Shown piece after piece: positions 1 through 8,614 of a stretch of 64,000 bases of DNA; the stretch's first letter is position 1; every line of letters begins with the position of its first letter. The DNA comes from Desulfosporosinus sp. (GTDB lineage Bacteria; Bacillota; Desulfitobacteriia; Desulfitobacteriales; Desulfitobacteriaceae). The stretch is taken from positions 1 to 64,000 of the forward strand of contig JARLHV010000123.1 of NCBI GenBank assembly GCA_031292055.1, written 5' to 3'. The position numbers and the translations under genes were made by a program. The notes beneath the pieces are model-generated. The model saw nothing but the letters and a program-made list of their open reading frames with translations. It searched no databases and had not been told where the DNA came from.

Positions 1-1
1 C

Positions 2-202
2 AGACTTGTTACCCGTCCTCAGAGAGCAATGAATGCCCATGAGGTTACTCAAATGACTTTATTAGCGGGTATTAATCAGCTTTATGCAGAATATGGAGCT
101 AATCCGAGAGATACGGAAGTTCAAACTGAAAAGAATAGAGGTTTTTCTGTTACCCAAGCATGGAACATGTTGTGGGAAGCAGGTTATGGTACTACTAAAT
201 AA
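2..202 (+). CDS. C-terminal fragment of an unrecognised protein
   Basis: An open frame enters from the left edge and stops with TAA at 200-202, giving 66 residues. The tail is rich in conserved-looking polar segments (AGINQLYAEYGANPRD, VTQAWNMLWEAGYG). I do not recognise the family. The nearby corrinoid protein remnant suggests, without proving, a role in one-carbon or methyl transfer. No start is visible because the gene begins outside the window. Confidence 0.6.
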   Translation, partial: RLVTRPQRAMNAHEVTQMTLLAGINQLYAEYGANPRDTEVQTEKNRGFSVTQAWNMLWEAGYGTTK

Positions 203-396
203 AAATCTATGATTGACCGATCTAACTCAACTTTCGCAGAGCGAAAGTTTGCTTAGAGCCTTGGTATTAAAGGAAAAAGTACTCCACTAATATGCTCATT
301 GACATATAGAAAACACTCCGTTTCTTTGGTTTAGTGAATTTGTCCAGAACCCACTACCAAATAGAGAAAGAGGTGTCTTCGACTTGATAATGATAG

Positions 397-570
397 CGAA
401 AAATAACGATTTTATTCTTCAGTCAGACAGGCAACACCGAAAAGATGGCCGGCGTCGTCCGTGATGGCATTTTAGATGCCGACAAAGATGTTGAGGTTTC
501 ACTGATGAACATCGCAGACGATGAAAACATCAACAAAGAATTCCTAGACGCAAGCTCTGCAACAGGGTAG
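397..570 (+). pseudogene. Flavodoxin-domain remnant
   Basis: The frame reads KITILFFSQTGNTEKMAG and then about 40 acidic residues before a stop at 568-570. The SQTGNTEKMA segment is the FMN phosphate-binding loop of flavodoxins. Only the first strand, loop and helix are present (normal flavodoxins are about 140-160 residues). An in-frame TAG at 394-396 leaves no credible start, so this is a decayed 5' fragment. It could derive from a stand-alone flavodoxin or from the flavodoxin domain of an A-type flavoprotein. Confidence 0.6.
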
Positions 571-1003
571 CGCAGAAGACCATGGAACTCTTTAATAACG
601 ATACTGTCATGCCTCTTTGTTTTAAGGAGCAATGGATAGGAATATAATGAGTAGCTTTTCCGCATACTATAATTAATCTAGAAAGGAAGTGTAAGAATAC
701 TGAATTAGCTTTCGAAAACGCTTTCAAAATTCTCTTGCATTTTATTCATTGGTCCCTAAGGGAAGTTTTGATCCATTAGGAGTTGCTATCAAATTACTGG
801 CCTAATGATCGTTATCTGACCGTAATGGTATTATTAGGTCCGATTATTCAGAATGGGCTTAACACTACAGCAATATTACAATTCTGATAAGCTGATGGTT
901 TTTATGTTTTCTTAAGAATTCCATTCAATGAGGAGGTCTGCCAGAAGGCATGTTTCAAAGCATGAATTACTTAACTATGCAATTGCCAAGGAAATGAGTT
1001 CTG
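571..1003. other. Intergenic stretch with a small repeat
   Basis: No convincing gene is present; open frames here are short and lack family features. Bases 798-826 resemble, in inverted orientation, the segment around 25831-25862 and 27067-27098 that belongs to the cooT-associated leader repeat. A purine-rich GAGGAGG lies near 931, upstream of the corrinoid protein remnant. Confidence 0.4.
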
Positions 1004-1400
1004 TTGATAACTTCAGAATTAGAATTAATAACTAAGGCTTTGATAAAGGGACAGGCTAACCGGGTGAAAACTCTTGCCGTACTGGCGATTGAGAACGAGA
1101 TTGATCCCCGAACAGTCCTTGAAAAAGCATTAATGCCAGGTATGCAGGAAATTGCTGAACAATTAAGAGATAATATTATTTATATATCGGATGTCTTAAT
1201 TGCTTCACGGGCAATGCAGGCGGGGTTGCATGTATTAAATCCGTTCTTGTCTAATCCACAGCAATTTTCACTCGGTAAAGTTGTTATCGGTACTGTAGTG
1301 TAGCCGGGGATTTACATGACATTGGAAAAAATTTAATCGCCATGATGTTTTCAAATGGTTTAGTAGAATTATGTTATAAAGTTATAGGTAAAAATAATAT
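1004..1400 (+). pseudogene. Corrinoid (B12-binding) methyltransferase subunit, frameshifted and truncated
   Basis: The first 98 residues match the helical cap domain of MtaC/MtbC/MttC-like corrinoid proteins, running to GKVVIGTV. The frame then hits TAG at 1301-1303, but one frame over the sequence reads AGDLHDIGKNLIAMMF. That is the DxHxxG cobalamin-binding motif, with His as the lower axial ligand. The reading therefore breaks exactly at the start of the B12-binding domain. The Rossmann-like domain ends after about 35 more residues, where the leader element at 1400 begins. The protein would carry the methyl group between methyltransferases, but this copy cannot make a complete one. No matching methyltransferase gene is adjacent. 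Confidence 0.75.
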
Positions 1401-1486
1401 TGTACAGCATAACTATGAAGGTGTTTGCAAAGACCATGGAGGTTTGACTCGTCGGAGTCTCTCTGCTTCGTGGTCTTTTTGTTTTT
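1400..1486 (+). promoter_or_regulatory. Leader element with terminator hairpin, copy A
   Basis: About 30 nt containing GAAGGTGTTTGCAAAG are followed by a hairpin. AAAGACCA at 1429-1436 pairs with TGGTCTTT at 1471-1478, with an inner GACTC/GAGTC stem, and the hairpin ends in a T run. The same arrangement recurs at 28599-28685 and 40138-40220. It lies 45-85 nt before the ABC importer operon, so it could act as an attenuator or simply as a terminator of the upstream pseudogene. Confidence 0.6.
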
Positions 1487-1528
1487 GCTTTCACAGGATG
1501 CGGGAAGGGGCGGGATTGACATCAAGAA

Positions 1529-2575
1529 GTGCAAAAGAAGGTGGGGTGGAACCGCTTGAACAGAGAAGTCGTGATTATTGAGAAGATAACTAGAAGAGCA
1601 TTAGGTTTTATACTTACTATATTTATTTTGTCAGTGGGAGTTTTTTATTTGGAGCGTCTGGCACCAGGTGATCCGCTGCAATCCTATTACGGCGATGCAG
1701 TTGAATCCATGACCACAGTAGAACTGGACGCTGCGAGAGTTCATTTGGGTTTAGATGGCCCTATCTATGTTCAATACATCAAATGGGGCAGCAACGCATT
1801 TCAGGGTGATTTTGGCTTATCCCTGAAAAGTAAGATGCCGGCAATCGATGTTATTTCTCCGTTAATCGGAAACACTTTGATTCTTGGGGGCACAGCTTAC
1901 CTACTCGTTTTTGTTTTAGCCACTCTCCTTGCCTTGTTTTGCGCAATGAATGAAGATACGTTAATGGATCGAATCATCTGCAAGGTGGGAACAGCAGCCT
2001 ATTATATCCCTCCATTTTGGTTGGGCGTTGTTTTGGTCTTGATTTTTAGTGTAAATCTCAGATGGCTGCCAAGCAGCGGAGCTTATGATATTGGCAAATC
2101 GGGAGATATCCTAAATCGAATCCGGCATATGATTTTACCGCTGATAGTTATGATACTCAGTCATCTGTGGTATTACGCCTACATGATCAGAAACAAGCTT
2201 CTGGATGAGGTGCGCAAGGATTATGTGTTTTTAGCTAAATCCAAGGGCTGTACAAAACCTGAAATTGTTTTCAAGCATTGCTTTCGCAATGTTGCACCTA
2301 CCATTGTCAGCATCATGGCTATTTCGATCCCTCATGTCTTGAGTGGAACCTATATTGCGGAGTCCGTATTCAATTACCCTGGTATAGGAGCACTTTCCAT
2401 TCAAAGTGCAAAATATCATGATTACAATTTACTGATGTTGGTTGTGCTGATTACCGGAATACTGGTTATTTTGAGCAGTATTATTGCCCAATTAATTAAT
2501 GAAGTGATTGACCCAAGAATGAAACTGACGGAGGCGCTGGCATGGCAGAAAAAAGCAGAGAAAAGTTTGTCATAG
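1529..2575 (+). CDS. Nickel/dipeptide-type ABC transporter permease 1 (NikB/OppB family)
   Basis: This is the first membrane subunit of a five-gene importer. After a signal-anchor-like segment (FILTIFILSVGVFYL) comes the family's LAPGDPL sequence, then five further hydrophobic segments. The ATPase-coupling loop is present near the C terminus (LAKSKGCTKPEIVFKHCFRN). The frame opens at GTG 1529, but a GTG at 1571 (VIIEKITRRALGF) matches the usual family start better; neither has a strong ribosome binding site. The stop overlaps the proposed start of the next permease at 2542. Substrate is inferred only: the family takes up peptides, nickel or metal-opine complexes, and the leader it shares with cbiQOM points to metal. 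Confidence 0.85.
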   Translation: MQKKVGWNRLNREVVIIEKITRRALGFILTIFILSVGVFYLERLAPGDPLQSYYGDAVESMTTVELDAARVHLGLDGPIYVQYIKWGSNAFQGDFGLSLKSKMPAIDVISPLIGNTLILGGTAYLLVFVLATLLALFCAMNEDTLMDRIICKVGTAAYYIPPFWLGVVLVLIFSVNLRWLPSSGAYDIGKSGDILNRIRHMILPLIVMILSHLWYYAYMIRNKLLDEVRKDYVFLAKSKGCTKPEIVFKHCFRNVAPTIVSIMAISIPHVLSGTYIAESVFNYPGIGALSIQSAKYHDYNLLMLVVLITGILVILSSIIAQLINEVIDPRMKLTEALAWQKKAEKSLS

Positions 2576-3447
2576 TCGGAGCTAATTATAAGATTCATAG
2601 GCCGAAGGAGATAAAAGCGTCGTTTGCCAATAGACTGAAGTAAAAACCAATTATTACCATTGTTCTTCTCAGTATCATCGTCTTAGGGTGTGTTTTTGCA
2701 GAGCAGGTGAATAATCATGACCCGACTGGCTTTTATCTGCAGAATCTCAGTGAAGCACCCAATGCGCAATTCTATTTCGGGACAGACTCGCTGGGACGCG
2801 ATATCTTTTCCATGATCTGGTATGGCGGACGAGCCTCAATAATTATAGGTTTGTTGAGCATGGTGATCATCACGTTGATAGGGGTTGTCTTCGGCTGTAT
2901 CAGCGGTACCGCCAATTCACGCATTGATGCGGTCATGATGCGCGTTCCTGAGCTTATTAATAGCATTCCGATCTTGTTGCTTGTCTTGTTGCTGGCGTCG
3001 GTTATGGGAACTCAGAATGTTCTAAAGATATCCTTTGTAATTGGCGTGACCAGCTGGTGCGCCTTGGCAAGAATTGTGCGCAGCGAAGTCAGGCAGATAC
3101 GCAGCAGTGAATACATGCTTGCCGCGCAATGCATGGGAGGAAGCTTCCTGCATACAATGTGGACACACTTGATACCAAATCTGGTTTCAACCATTATGTT
3201 TGTTGTTGTATCCAGTATAAGTTCAAGCATGTCCATGGAGTCTACACTGAGTTTTCTCGGTTTGGGGCTTCCCGTGAATGTTATCTCCTGGGGCAGCATG
3301 CTATCTCTTGCTAACAAAGCACTGCTGCTAAATACCTGGTGGGTCATCATAATCCCGGGCCTATTCCTGGTAACCACCTTGGTGTGTATCACAAATATCG
3401 CCTATTTCTTCAGGAGAGAAACAAATAAACGGGAAAGCATTCTATAA
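2542..3447 (+). pseudogene. ABC transporter permease 2 (NikC/OppC family) interrupted by an in-frame stop
   Basis: An ATG at 2542, overlapping the end of the upstream permease, starts MAEKSREKFVIVGANY and continues in one frame except for TAA at codon 34 (2641-2643). Immediately after the stop the frame encodes the expected first membrane helix (IITIVLLSIIVLGCVFA). It then gives family hallmarks: FGTDSLGRDIFSMIWYGGRAS and the coupling loop AAQCMGGSFLHTMWTHLIPN. Re-initiation at GTG 2707 would give 246 residues lacking the first helix. Either the gene is recently inactivated, a low level of readthrough or re-initiation is used, or the base is a sequencing error. All other genes of the operon are intact. 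Confidence 0.75.
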
Positions 3448-3486
3448 GGGCTATTGCCTTTAGAATAATAAAATTGGAGGAGGATT

Positions 3487-5091
3487 ATGATGCAATTGAG
3501 GAAAGAAATCATGAAGCTATTGTCAGTCATAGTATGCTTAGGGGTTATTTTGAGTTTTACAGGGTGTGCTTCAAGCGCTTCTAACGGAGCCACAGCTAAG
3601 AGCGTAACAAAGGACGCTTCCGACTTGTCCAATACACTGGTCTATGCAGGCGAGAATACAGATACAATCAACCCCGTCGTCACCGGCCAAAGCGAGTTGG
3701 TGAGTATTATTTTTTCCGGTTTGATGAAGTATGACGCGTCCGGTAAGCCTATTGTAGACCTGGCAAAAAGCTATACGTATGATGAAAAGTCACTCACCTA
3801 TACCTTCAATCTTAGGCCAGGAGTTTTGTGGCAGGATGGTAAACCCTTTACTGCGGAGGACGTTGTCTACACTTATAAAGAGCTGACAACCGATAAAACT
3901 TTAGCTTCAACGATTCTTGATGATTATAAGGATATCGCCAGCGTAAAAGCGAAGGATGAGAACACCGTGGAGATAACTCTTTCGCAATATAATGCTGCCA
4001 TGCCTGGTTATTTTACAATTGGCATCATTCCAAAGCATCTGCTTGAGGGGCGGGACCTCACGACATCCTCCTTCAACCAAAATCCTGTGGGTACCGGTCG
4101 TTATAAGTTTGTTAAGTGGGATACAGCCGGCGGAACGGTATCACTGGTGAGGAATGAAAAATACTACGATAAGATTCCGAATATTGAAAAAATAGTCTAC
4201 AAAACCGTTGCCGTGGAAAGTACAAAGGCTCTGATGCTGCAATCCGGCGAAGCAGACTTGGCCTGGCTCAATGCGAAATATGCCAAGAATTTCCGTGATA
4301 AGAAAGGCTTTAAAAATTACGATTTTACAACAGCTGACTACCGTGCTGTGTCGATGGATTTCAGATCTAAGTTCTGGACCCAAAACAAGGATTCAATCGG
4401 CGTGCTTAACTATGCTATCGACAAAGAGACTGTCGTAAAAAGCGTGCTTACCGGTCAGGGATGTACCGCGTACAGCCCGATGCAACTGAACGCTTTTGGC
4501 GGCAATAAGGAGGCTGACATTTACCCTTATGATCTTGATAAGTTTGCCAAAGAAATGGCAAAGCTCGGCTGGACTAAAGGTAGCGATGGTATCTATGAGC
4601 GCAATGGCCAAAAGTTCCACTTCAAAATTCAGGTTCGTGATTACGAAGAAGAGCGCGTAGATATCGCCAATGTTGTTACAAAGCAGCTGAAAGATGCAGG
4701 TGTTGAGATGGAAATTGTTCTGGTTACAAAGTTCGACTGGAATGCCGGATATGACGGTTTCCTAGCTGGTTATGCAGTTGAGTTTGATCCAGATGCAGCC
4801 TATAAGCAATTCGTTACCAACGGAAGCGCTAACACTATGAAATACTCCAATCCGGTAGTGGACAATTTACTTACCCAAGCCAGACATTCTAACGATGTTA
4901 ATGAAAGAAAGAGCTTGTATGGCAAATTTGAAGTTGCCTTTGCCAAGGCTCCGGCTTCTGTCTTAATTGCCTATCTGGACGGCAATTATGTCGGCATTAG
5001 TGGTCTTGACGGTCCCGACACAAAAAGAGTTCTCGGACACCATGCAGTGGGCGTGATGTGGAATGTTGAAGATTGGAAACTTGCCAGATAG
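3487..5091 (+). CDS. ABC transporter substrate-binding lipoprotein (nickel/peptide type, SBP_bac_5)
   Basis: 534 residues with a lipoprotein signal (hydrophobic stretch, then FTGC with Cys27 as lipid anchor), placing it outside the membrane. The body is a typical oligopeptide/nickel-binding protein: LVYAGENTDTINP at the N terminus, LRPGVLWQDGKPFTAEDVVYTY and NPVGTGRYKFV. A GGAGGAGG-type ribosome site precedes ATG 3487. The C terminus carries RVLGHHAVGVMWNVEDW; the paired His residues could help bind a metal complex, which is an inference. It sits between the permeases and the ATPases, and a stem-loop follows the stop, as is common when the binding protein is made in excess. Confidence 0.88.
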   Translation: MMQLRKEIMKLLSVIVCLGVILSFTGCASSASNGATAKSVTKDASDLSNTLVYAGENTDTINPVVTGQSELVSIIFSGLMKYDASGKPIVDLAKSYTYDEKSLTYTFNLRPGVLWQDGKPFTAEDVVYTYKELTTDKTLASTILDDYKDIASVKAKDENTVEITLSQYNAAMPGYFTIGIIPKHLLEGRDLTTSSFNQNPVGTGRYKFVKWDTAGGTVSLVRNEKYYDKIPNIEKIVYKTVAVESTKALMLQSGEADLAWLNAKYAKNFRDKKGFKNYDFTTADYRAVSMDFRSKFWTQNKDSIGVLNYAIDKETVVKSVLTGQGCTAYSPMQLNAFGGNKEADIYPYDLDKFAKEMAKLGWTKGSDGIYERNGQKFHFKIQVRDYEEERVDIANVVTKQLKDAGVEMEIVLVTKFDWNAGYDGFLAGYAVEFDPDAAYKQFVTNGSANTMKYSNPVVDNLLTQARHSNDVNERKSLYGKFEVAFAKAPASVLIAYLDGNYVGISGLDGPDTKRVLGHHAVGVMWNVEDWKLAR

Positions 5092-5131
5092 TTGAAAGCT
5101 CAAGTCGGTTTAAAACTGCTACAGCAATTGT

Positions 5132-5167
5132 AAGATGTACCGGGTGCCTGAAAACCCGGCACATCTT
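5132..5167 (+). terminator. Intercistronic stem-loop after the substrate-binding protein gene
   Basis: AAGATGT.CCGGGT pairs with ACCCGG.ACATCTT across a short loop. There is no T run after it, so it is more likely an mRNA-stabilising or partial-termination hairpin than a full terminator. It separates the binding protein gene from the ATPase genes. Confidence 0.6.
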
Positions 5168-5191
5168 ATCTGAAATATGGGGGGATTGTCC

Positions 5192-6211
5192 ATGACGGAA
5201 CCTGTTTTGCAACTAATAAACTTATCAGTTAGCTTCGATACACCAAATGGTGAGGTTGAAGCTGTCAGAGATGTTAGTTTATCACTCAACGAAGGCGAAA
5301 TCTTAGCTCTGGTCGGGGAATCCGGATGTGGAAAAACCGTTATGAGTCAATCAGTTCTGAAGCTGCTCCCCAAAACTTCAAGGATAAAACAGGGGCGAAT
5401 TATAGTTGATGGCGAGGATATAACGAATTATAAAGAAAAACAAATGCGCAAATTGCGCGGCGGTGTTTTGTCTATGGTATTTCAGGATCCTATGACAACG
5501 TTAAACCCAACGATTCCAATTGGGAAGCAGATTACTGAATCTATCTTAAAACACAACAAGGTCAACAGAGAGCAGGCCAAAAAACGAGCGTTGGAAATGC
5601 TGAATTTGGTAGGCATTGAAAATTCTGAACAGATGTTTTCGTTGCAGCCCCACTTCTTTTCGGGTGGCATGCGCCAACGCTGTGTCTTAGCAATAGCTCT
5701 GGCCTCCAATCCCAAAGTGTTGTTTGCAGATGAAGCCACTACGGCACTCGACGTAACAGTTCAGGCTAAAATAATCGATCTTCTTATAGATATTCGAGAT
5801 AGGATCGGCATTTCAATCGTTTTTATTTCACATGATTTGGGAGCTGTGGCCCGCATTGCCGACCGTGTGGCGGTTATGTACGCTGGAAAAATAGTTGAAA
5901 TCGGCACAGCAGAAGAAGTTTATTATGATCCCAGACACCCTTATGTATGGGGGTTGATGTCAGCGTTGCCATCTTTGACTAAGGCGGGAGAAAATCTTTC
6001 CAGTATTCCCGGCATGCCACCGGTTATGCTGTCTCCTCCACCCGGTGATGCATTTGCTGTTCGCAACGAATTTGCTTTGGCGATTGATTACGAAGAAATG
6101 CCCCCCATGTTTCAAATTTCTCCCACCCATAGCGCGGCAACATGGTTACTTGATGAAAGAGCGCCAAGCATTGCGCCCCCAATTTCACTGGAAAAGAGGG
6201 CCAAGGCATGA
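5192..6211 (+). CDS. ABC transporter ATP-binding protein 1 (NikD/OppD family)
   Basis: First of two ATPases energising the importer. Walker A GESGCGKT, signature FSGGMRQR and Walker B VLFADEATTALD are all present. The C-terminal oligopeptide-transporter extension (RHPYVWGLMSALPSL) is the region that distinguishes this family from other ABC ATPases. ATG 5192 is chosen because GGGGGG lies just upstream; an ATG at 5177 would place that site inside the gene. The 3' end overlaps the next ATPase by 4 bp (ATGA), indicating translational coupling. Confidence 0.9.
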   Translation: MTEPVLQLINLSVSFDTPNGEVEAVRDVSLSLNEGEILALVGESGCGKTVMSQSVLKLLPKTSRIKQGRIIVDGEDITNYKEKQMRKLRGGVLSMVFQDPMTTLNPTIPIGKQITESILKHNKVNREQAKKRALEMLNLVGIENSEQMFSLQPHFFSGGMRQRCVLAIALASNPKVLFADEATTALDVTVQAKIIDLLIDIRDRIGISIVFISHDLGAVARIADRVAVMYAGKIVEIGTAEEVYYDPRHPYVWGLMSALPSLTKAGENLSSIPGMPPVMLSPPPGDAFAVRNEFALAIDYEEMPPMFQISPTHSAATWLLDERAPSIAPPISLEKRAKA

Positions 6212-7113
6212 ACACGGAGGAAATTTTAAGTGTTTGCAATTTAAAACAGCATTTTTATATCAATAACGATTTAACGATTAAGGCTATCAATGGCGTGAGT
6301 TTTCAGGTTAATAAGGGCGAAGTCTTTGGCCTTGTAGGGGAAACCGGCTCAGGAAAATCAACGGTTGCGCGTACAATTATGGGAATATATCCAGCCACGG
6401 GAGGGGAGGTGTATTTTAAGGGCAATAAGATATGCGACCAAAAGATATATAAGCAGAACAAAAACGATATCCACAAAAACATGCAGATTATATTTCAGGA
6501 TTCAGCAGCTGCTTTAAATTCAAGAATGACGGTTGCGCAGATAATTACCGAGCCACTAAGGATTAACCGTCTTATAAGGGATAAAAATGAACTTCGAGAT
6601 AAATTAGAGTCCTTGTTGTCGGAAGTGGGTTTGGATAACACTTATAAAGCGAAATATCCCACTGAGATTTCAGGTGGTCAACGTCAACGTGTTGCCATTG
6701 CCAGATGCTTAAGTACGAGTCCTGATTTGATTATTGCGGATGAACCGGTTGCATCTTTGGATGTTTCAATTCAGGCGCAGATCATTAACTTGTTCCAACG
6801 TTTGCAGCGCGAGCGGGGCTTTTCATTTCTACTAATCGCCCATGATCTCTCCATCATCAAGTTTATCTGTGACAAGGTGGCCGTCATGTTTCATGGCAGG
6901 CTTATGGAACTTGCACCTACCAAAGAATTATTTGAAAATCCGCTCCACCCCTATATTCAGTCTCTTTTATCCGCAGTCCCTGTACCGGACCCTATCTTTG
7001 AACGGAATAAAAAGCATTTAGACTATGATGTGAAACGAGCAAAAATAGATGGAGAACTGGTGGAAGTATCGCGCGGACATTTCGTTTTAAAAAATGATCA
7101 GGAAACAAAATGA
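6208..7113 (+). CDS. ABC transporter ATP-binding protein 2 (NikE/OppF family)
   Basis: 301 residues with Walker A GETGSGKST, signature ISGGQRQR, Walker B LIIADEPVASLD and the C-terminal PLHPYIQSLLSAVPVPDP motif of OppF-type subunits. It starts inside the stop of the preceding ATPase. As the last gene of the importer operon it completes the usual heterodimeric ATPase pair. No terminator was seen directly after it; remnants of an AAA-like gene follow. Confidence 0.9.
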   Translation: MNTEEILSVCNLKQHFYINNDLTIKAINGVSFQVNKGEVFGLVGETGSGKSTVARTIMGIYPATGGEVYFKGNKICDQKIYKQNKNDIHKNMQIIFQDSAAALNSRMTVAQIITEPLRINRLIRDKNELRDKLESLLSEVGLDNTYKAKYPTEISGGQRQRVAIARCLSTSPDLIIADEPVASLDVSIQAQIINLFQRLQRERGFSFLLIAHDLSIIKFICDKVAVMFHGRLMELAPTKELFENPLHPYIQSLLSAVPVPDPIFERNKKHLDYDVKRAKIDGELVEVSRGHFVLKNDQETK

Positions 7114-7249
7114 AGATAGCAGTAGCAGGATACCGTCAATTGCTTGTAAATTTTGGGTAATTATATTAGTATGAATCTAAGAGCGGTCCAGTGCTGTTTT
7201 GTGATAGCTTGGGAGACCTGATGGGCGATCTTAAGTGGGTGCTGAATGA

Positions 7250-7482
7250 ATGAAGAAAAGAATTGCCATAGGTGTCAGTGATCTTCGAGAAATGTTAACA
7301 GGGTCTTACTACTATGTCGATAAAACCTTATTTATAAAAGACATACTAGAAGATGGTTCAAAAGTAATCCTGCTGCCTCGTTCACGGTGTTTCATGCGGA
7401 GGGATTGCAACCTTATTGGATAAATACCAGTGATAACGAAATCGTCCATCGCTTGATAAGTCGAGGAGGGTCGGTTTCCTGA
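7250..7482 (+). pseudogene. AAA-ATPase-like (PF09820-type) protein, internally deleted
   Basis: ATG 7250 begins MKKRIAIGVSDLREMLTG and continues YYYVDKTLFIKDILEDGSKV. This is the characteristic N terminus of the AAA-ATPase-like proteins that carry a C-terminal PD-(D/E)XK-like nuclease. The expected Walker A region is missing. About 20 nt later, one frame over, the sequence resumes with GLQPYWINTSDNEIVHRLI, which belongs near the middle of the same family, and then stops at 7480-7482. A large internal deletion is therefore likely. A second 5' fragment of the same gene lies at 38466, also directly upstream of an FRG gene. Confidence 0.65.
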
Positions 7483-7495
7483 GGGGGGGAAAATT

Positions 7496-8260
7496 ATGAT
7501 CTTAACACGTGATTATTTAATCCGTAATCTTAGTGAAGGAGTAATTACTGCTGATCTCTCCTCCTGGGAAGAGTTTTCTAAAATGGTGACAGGGAGAGTA
7601 TTGAACACTGGTAATTATATTTGGCGAGGTCAGAGGTCTGCCGACTGGTTACTGGAATCAACTTTTGATAGAATGTTAAAAAAGTTTGATAATAATGATA
7701 GCTTAAGGAACCTTAAAAGCTTTAAGATTGGCACCAAGGGCAGAGCGGGATTAAATCCGGAAAATACGGAATCAGATGATGATTGGTGGGCAACGGGGTT
7801 GCATTACGGTCAGGTTACGCCACTTCTAGAGTGGACAATCTCACCCTTTATCGCTGCCTACTTTGCTTTCTGTAAGGATGGCAACCAACAAGAAAGAAGG
7901 GCTATCTATGCCTTTGCTCAAAGCGTGGCACTTGTTATTAATAAAGAGTTAAAGATAAAGAACCTTGGCACTAGCGAAGACGATTTATTTGTTAAGTACG
8001 TAAATCCTTCATTTGATGATAACTCAAGTTTGGCGAAACAGAGTGGTCTGTTTACAAAGGCTCCAACAGGAGTAGACATTGAGCGGTGGGTAAGGGGAAA
8101 TTTTAGTGTAGTCAGCAAAGCTAAAGTGATTTTATTAAAGCTAACCCTACCTAGCGCTGAAAGAACTACCTTTTTGAAAGCTCTAAATAGAATGAACATA
8201 AATAAGTTGACACTTTTCCCGAGCTGCCGAGAAGCGCCAAAATTTAGCAATAGGATGTGA
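7496..8260 (+). CDS. FRG domain-containing protein, copy 1
   Basis: 254 residues. The FRG core is clear: YIWRGQRSADWLLESTFDRML, followed by WWATGLHYGQVTPLLEWTISP and FIAAYFAFCK. FRG proteins are of unknown biochemical function and often occur in variable or defence-associated regions. GGGGGG precedes ATG 7496. The C terminus (LTLFPSCREAPKFSNRM) looks complete, unlike copy 2 at 27686 and copy 3 at 38600. It sits just after the deleted AAA-like gene, and the two may once have formed a unit. Confidence 0.8.
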   Translation: MILTRDYLIRNLSEGVITADLSSWEEFSKMVTGRVLNTGNYIWRGQRSADWLLESTFDRMLKKFDNNDSLRNLKSFKIGTKGRAGLNPENTESDDDWWATGLHYGQVTPLLEWTISPFIAAYFAFCKDGNQQERRAIYAFAQSVALVINKELKIKNLGTSEDDLFVKYVNPSFDDNSSLAKQSGLFTKAPTGVDIERWVRGNFSVVSKAKVILLKLTLPSAERTTFLKALNRMNINKLTLFPSCREAPKFSNRM

Positions 8261-8280
8261 AAGGCGTTGAGTGGTATCAA

Positions 8281-8498
8281 TGCGTTTGGCGGGAAACTCC
8301 TACGCCTTCAGGCTAGAGGAGGAATTAGATTATAGTTATTTTGTATTCTAGTAAATATTATGAGGTAATATTATGAGGTAATATCTGTGAAAGCGAGGCA
8401 GGCGCTTAATCCATGCTTTTAAGGTAGAGTAACTACAAGCTGCTTATCTGGGATGAGTCGACAGCTATGCGGGATGTATCTGCATAGGCGCAACAAAA
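8281..8498. other. Non-coding spacer
   Basis: No supportable gene. A short direct repeat of TATTATGAGGTAA occurs near 8357-8383. It separates the + strand FRG gene from the minus-strand ferredoxin gene and its terminator. Confidence 0.4.
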
Positions 8499-8541
8499 AA
8501 ACATGAAGTCAGTTTCTACAACAAACTGAACTTCATGTTTT
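8499..8541 (-). terminator. Rho-independent terminator of the ferredoxin gene
   Basis: A nearly perfect hairpin (AACATGAAGT.CAGTTT with AAACTG.ACTTCATGTT). Read on the minus strand it is followed by seven T residues. It lies about 75 nt beyond the stop of the minus-strand ferredoxin gene. Confidence 0.8.
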
Positions 8542-8614
8542 GAATTATTGAACATAATATTGTTTCTCAATCAACTACCTTTACCAAAGAGCTACCATGG
8601 ATTCATTGGGTGTT

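Noticed and set aside
423..727. Two minus-strand frames of 80 and 65 codons
   Set aside because: They lie antisense to the flavodoxin remnant and show no family features or ribosome sites.
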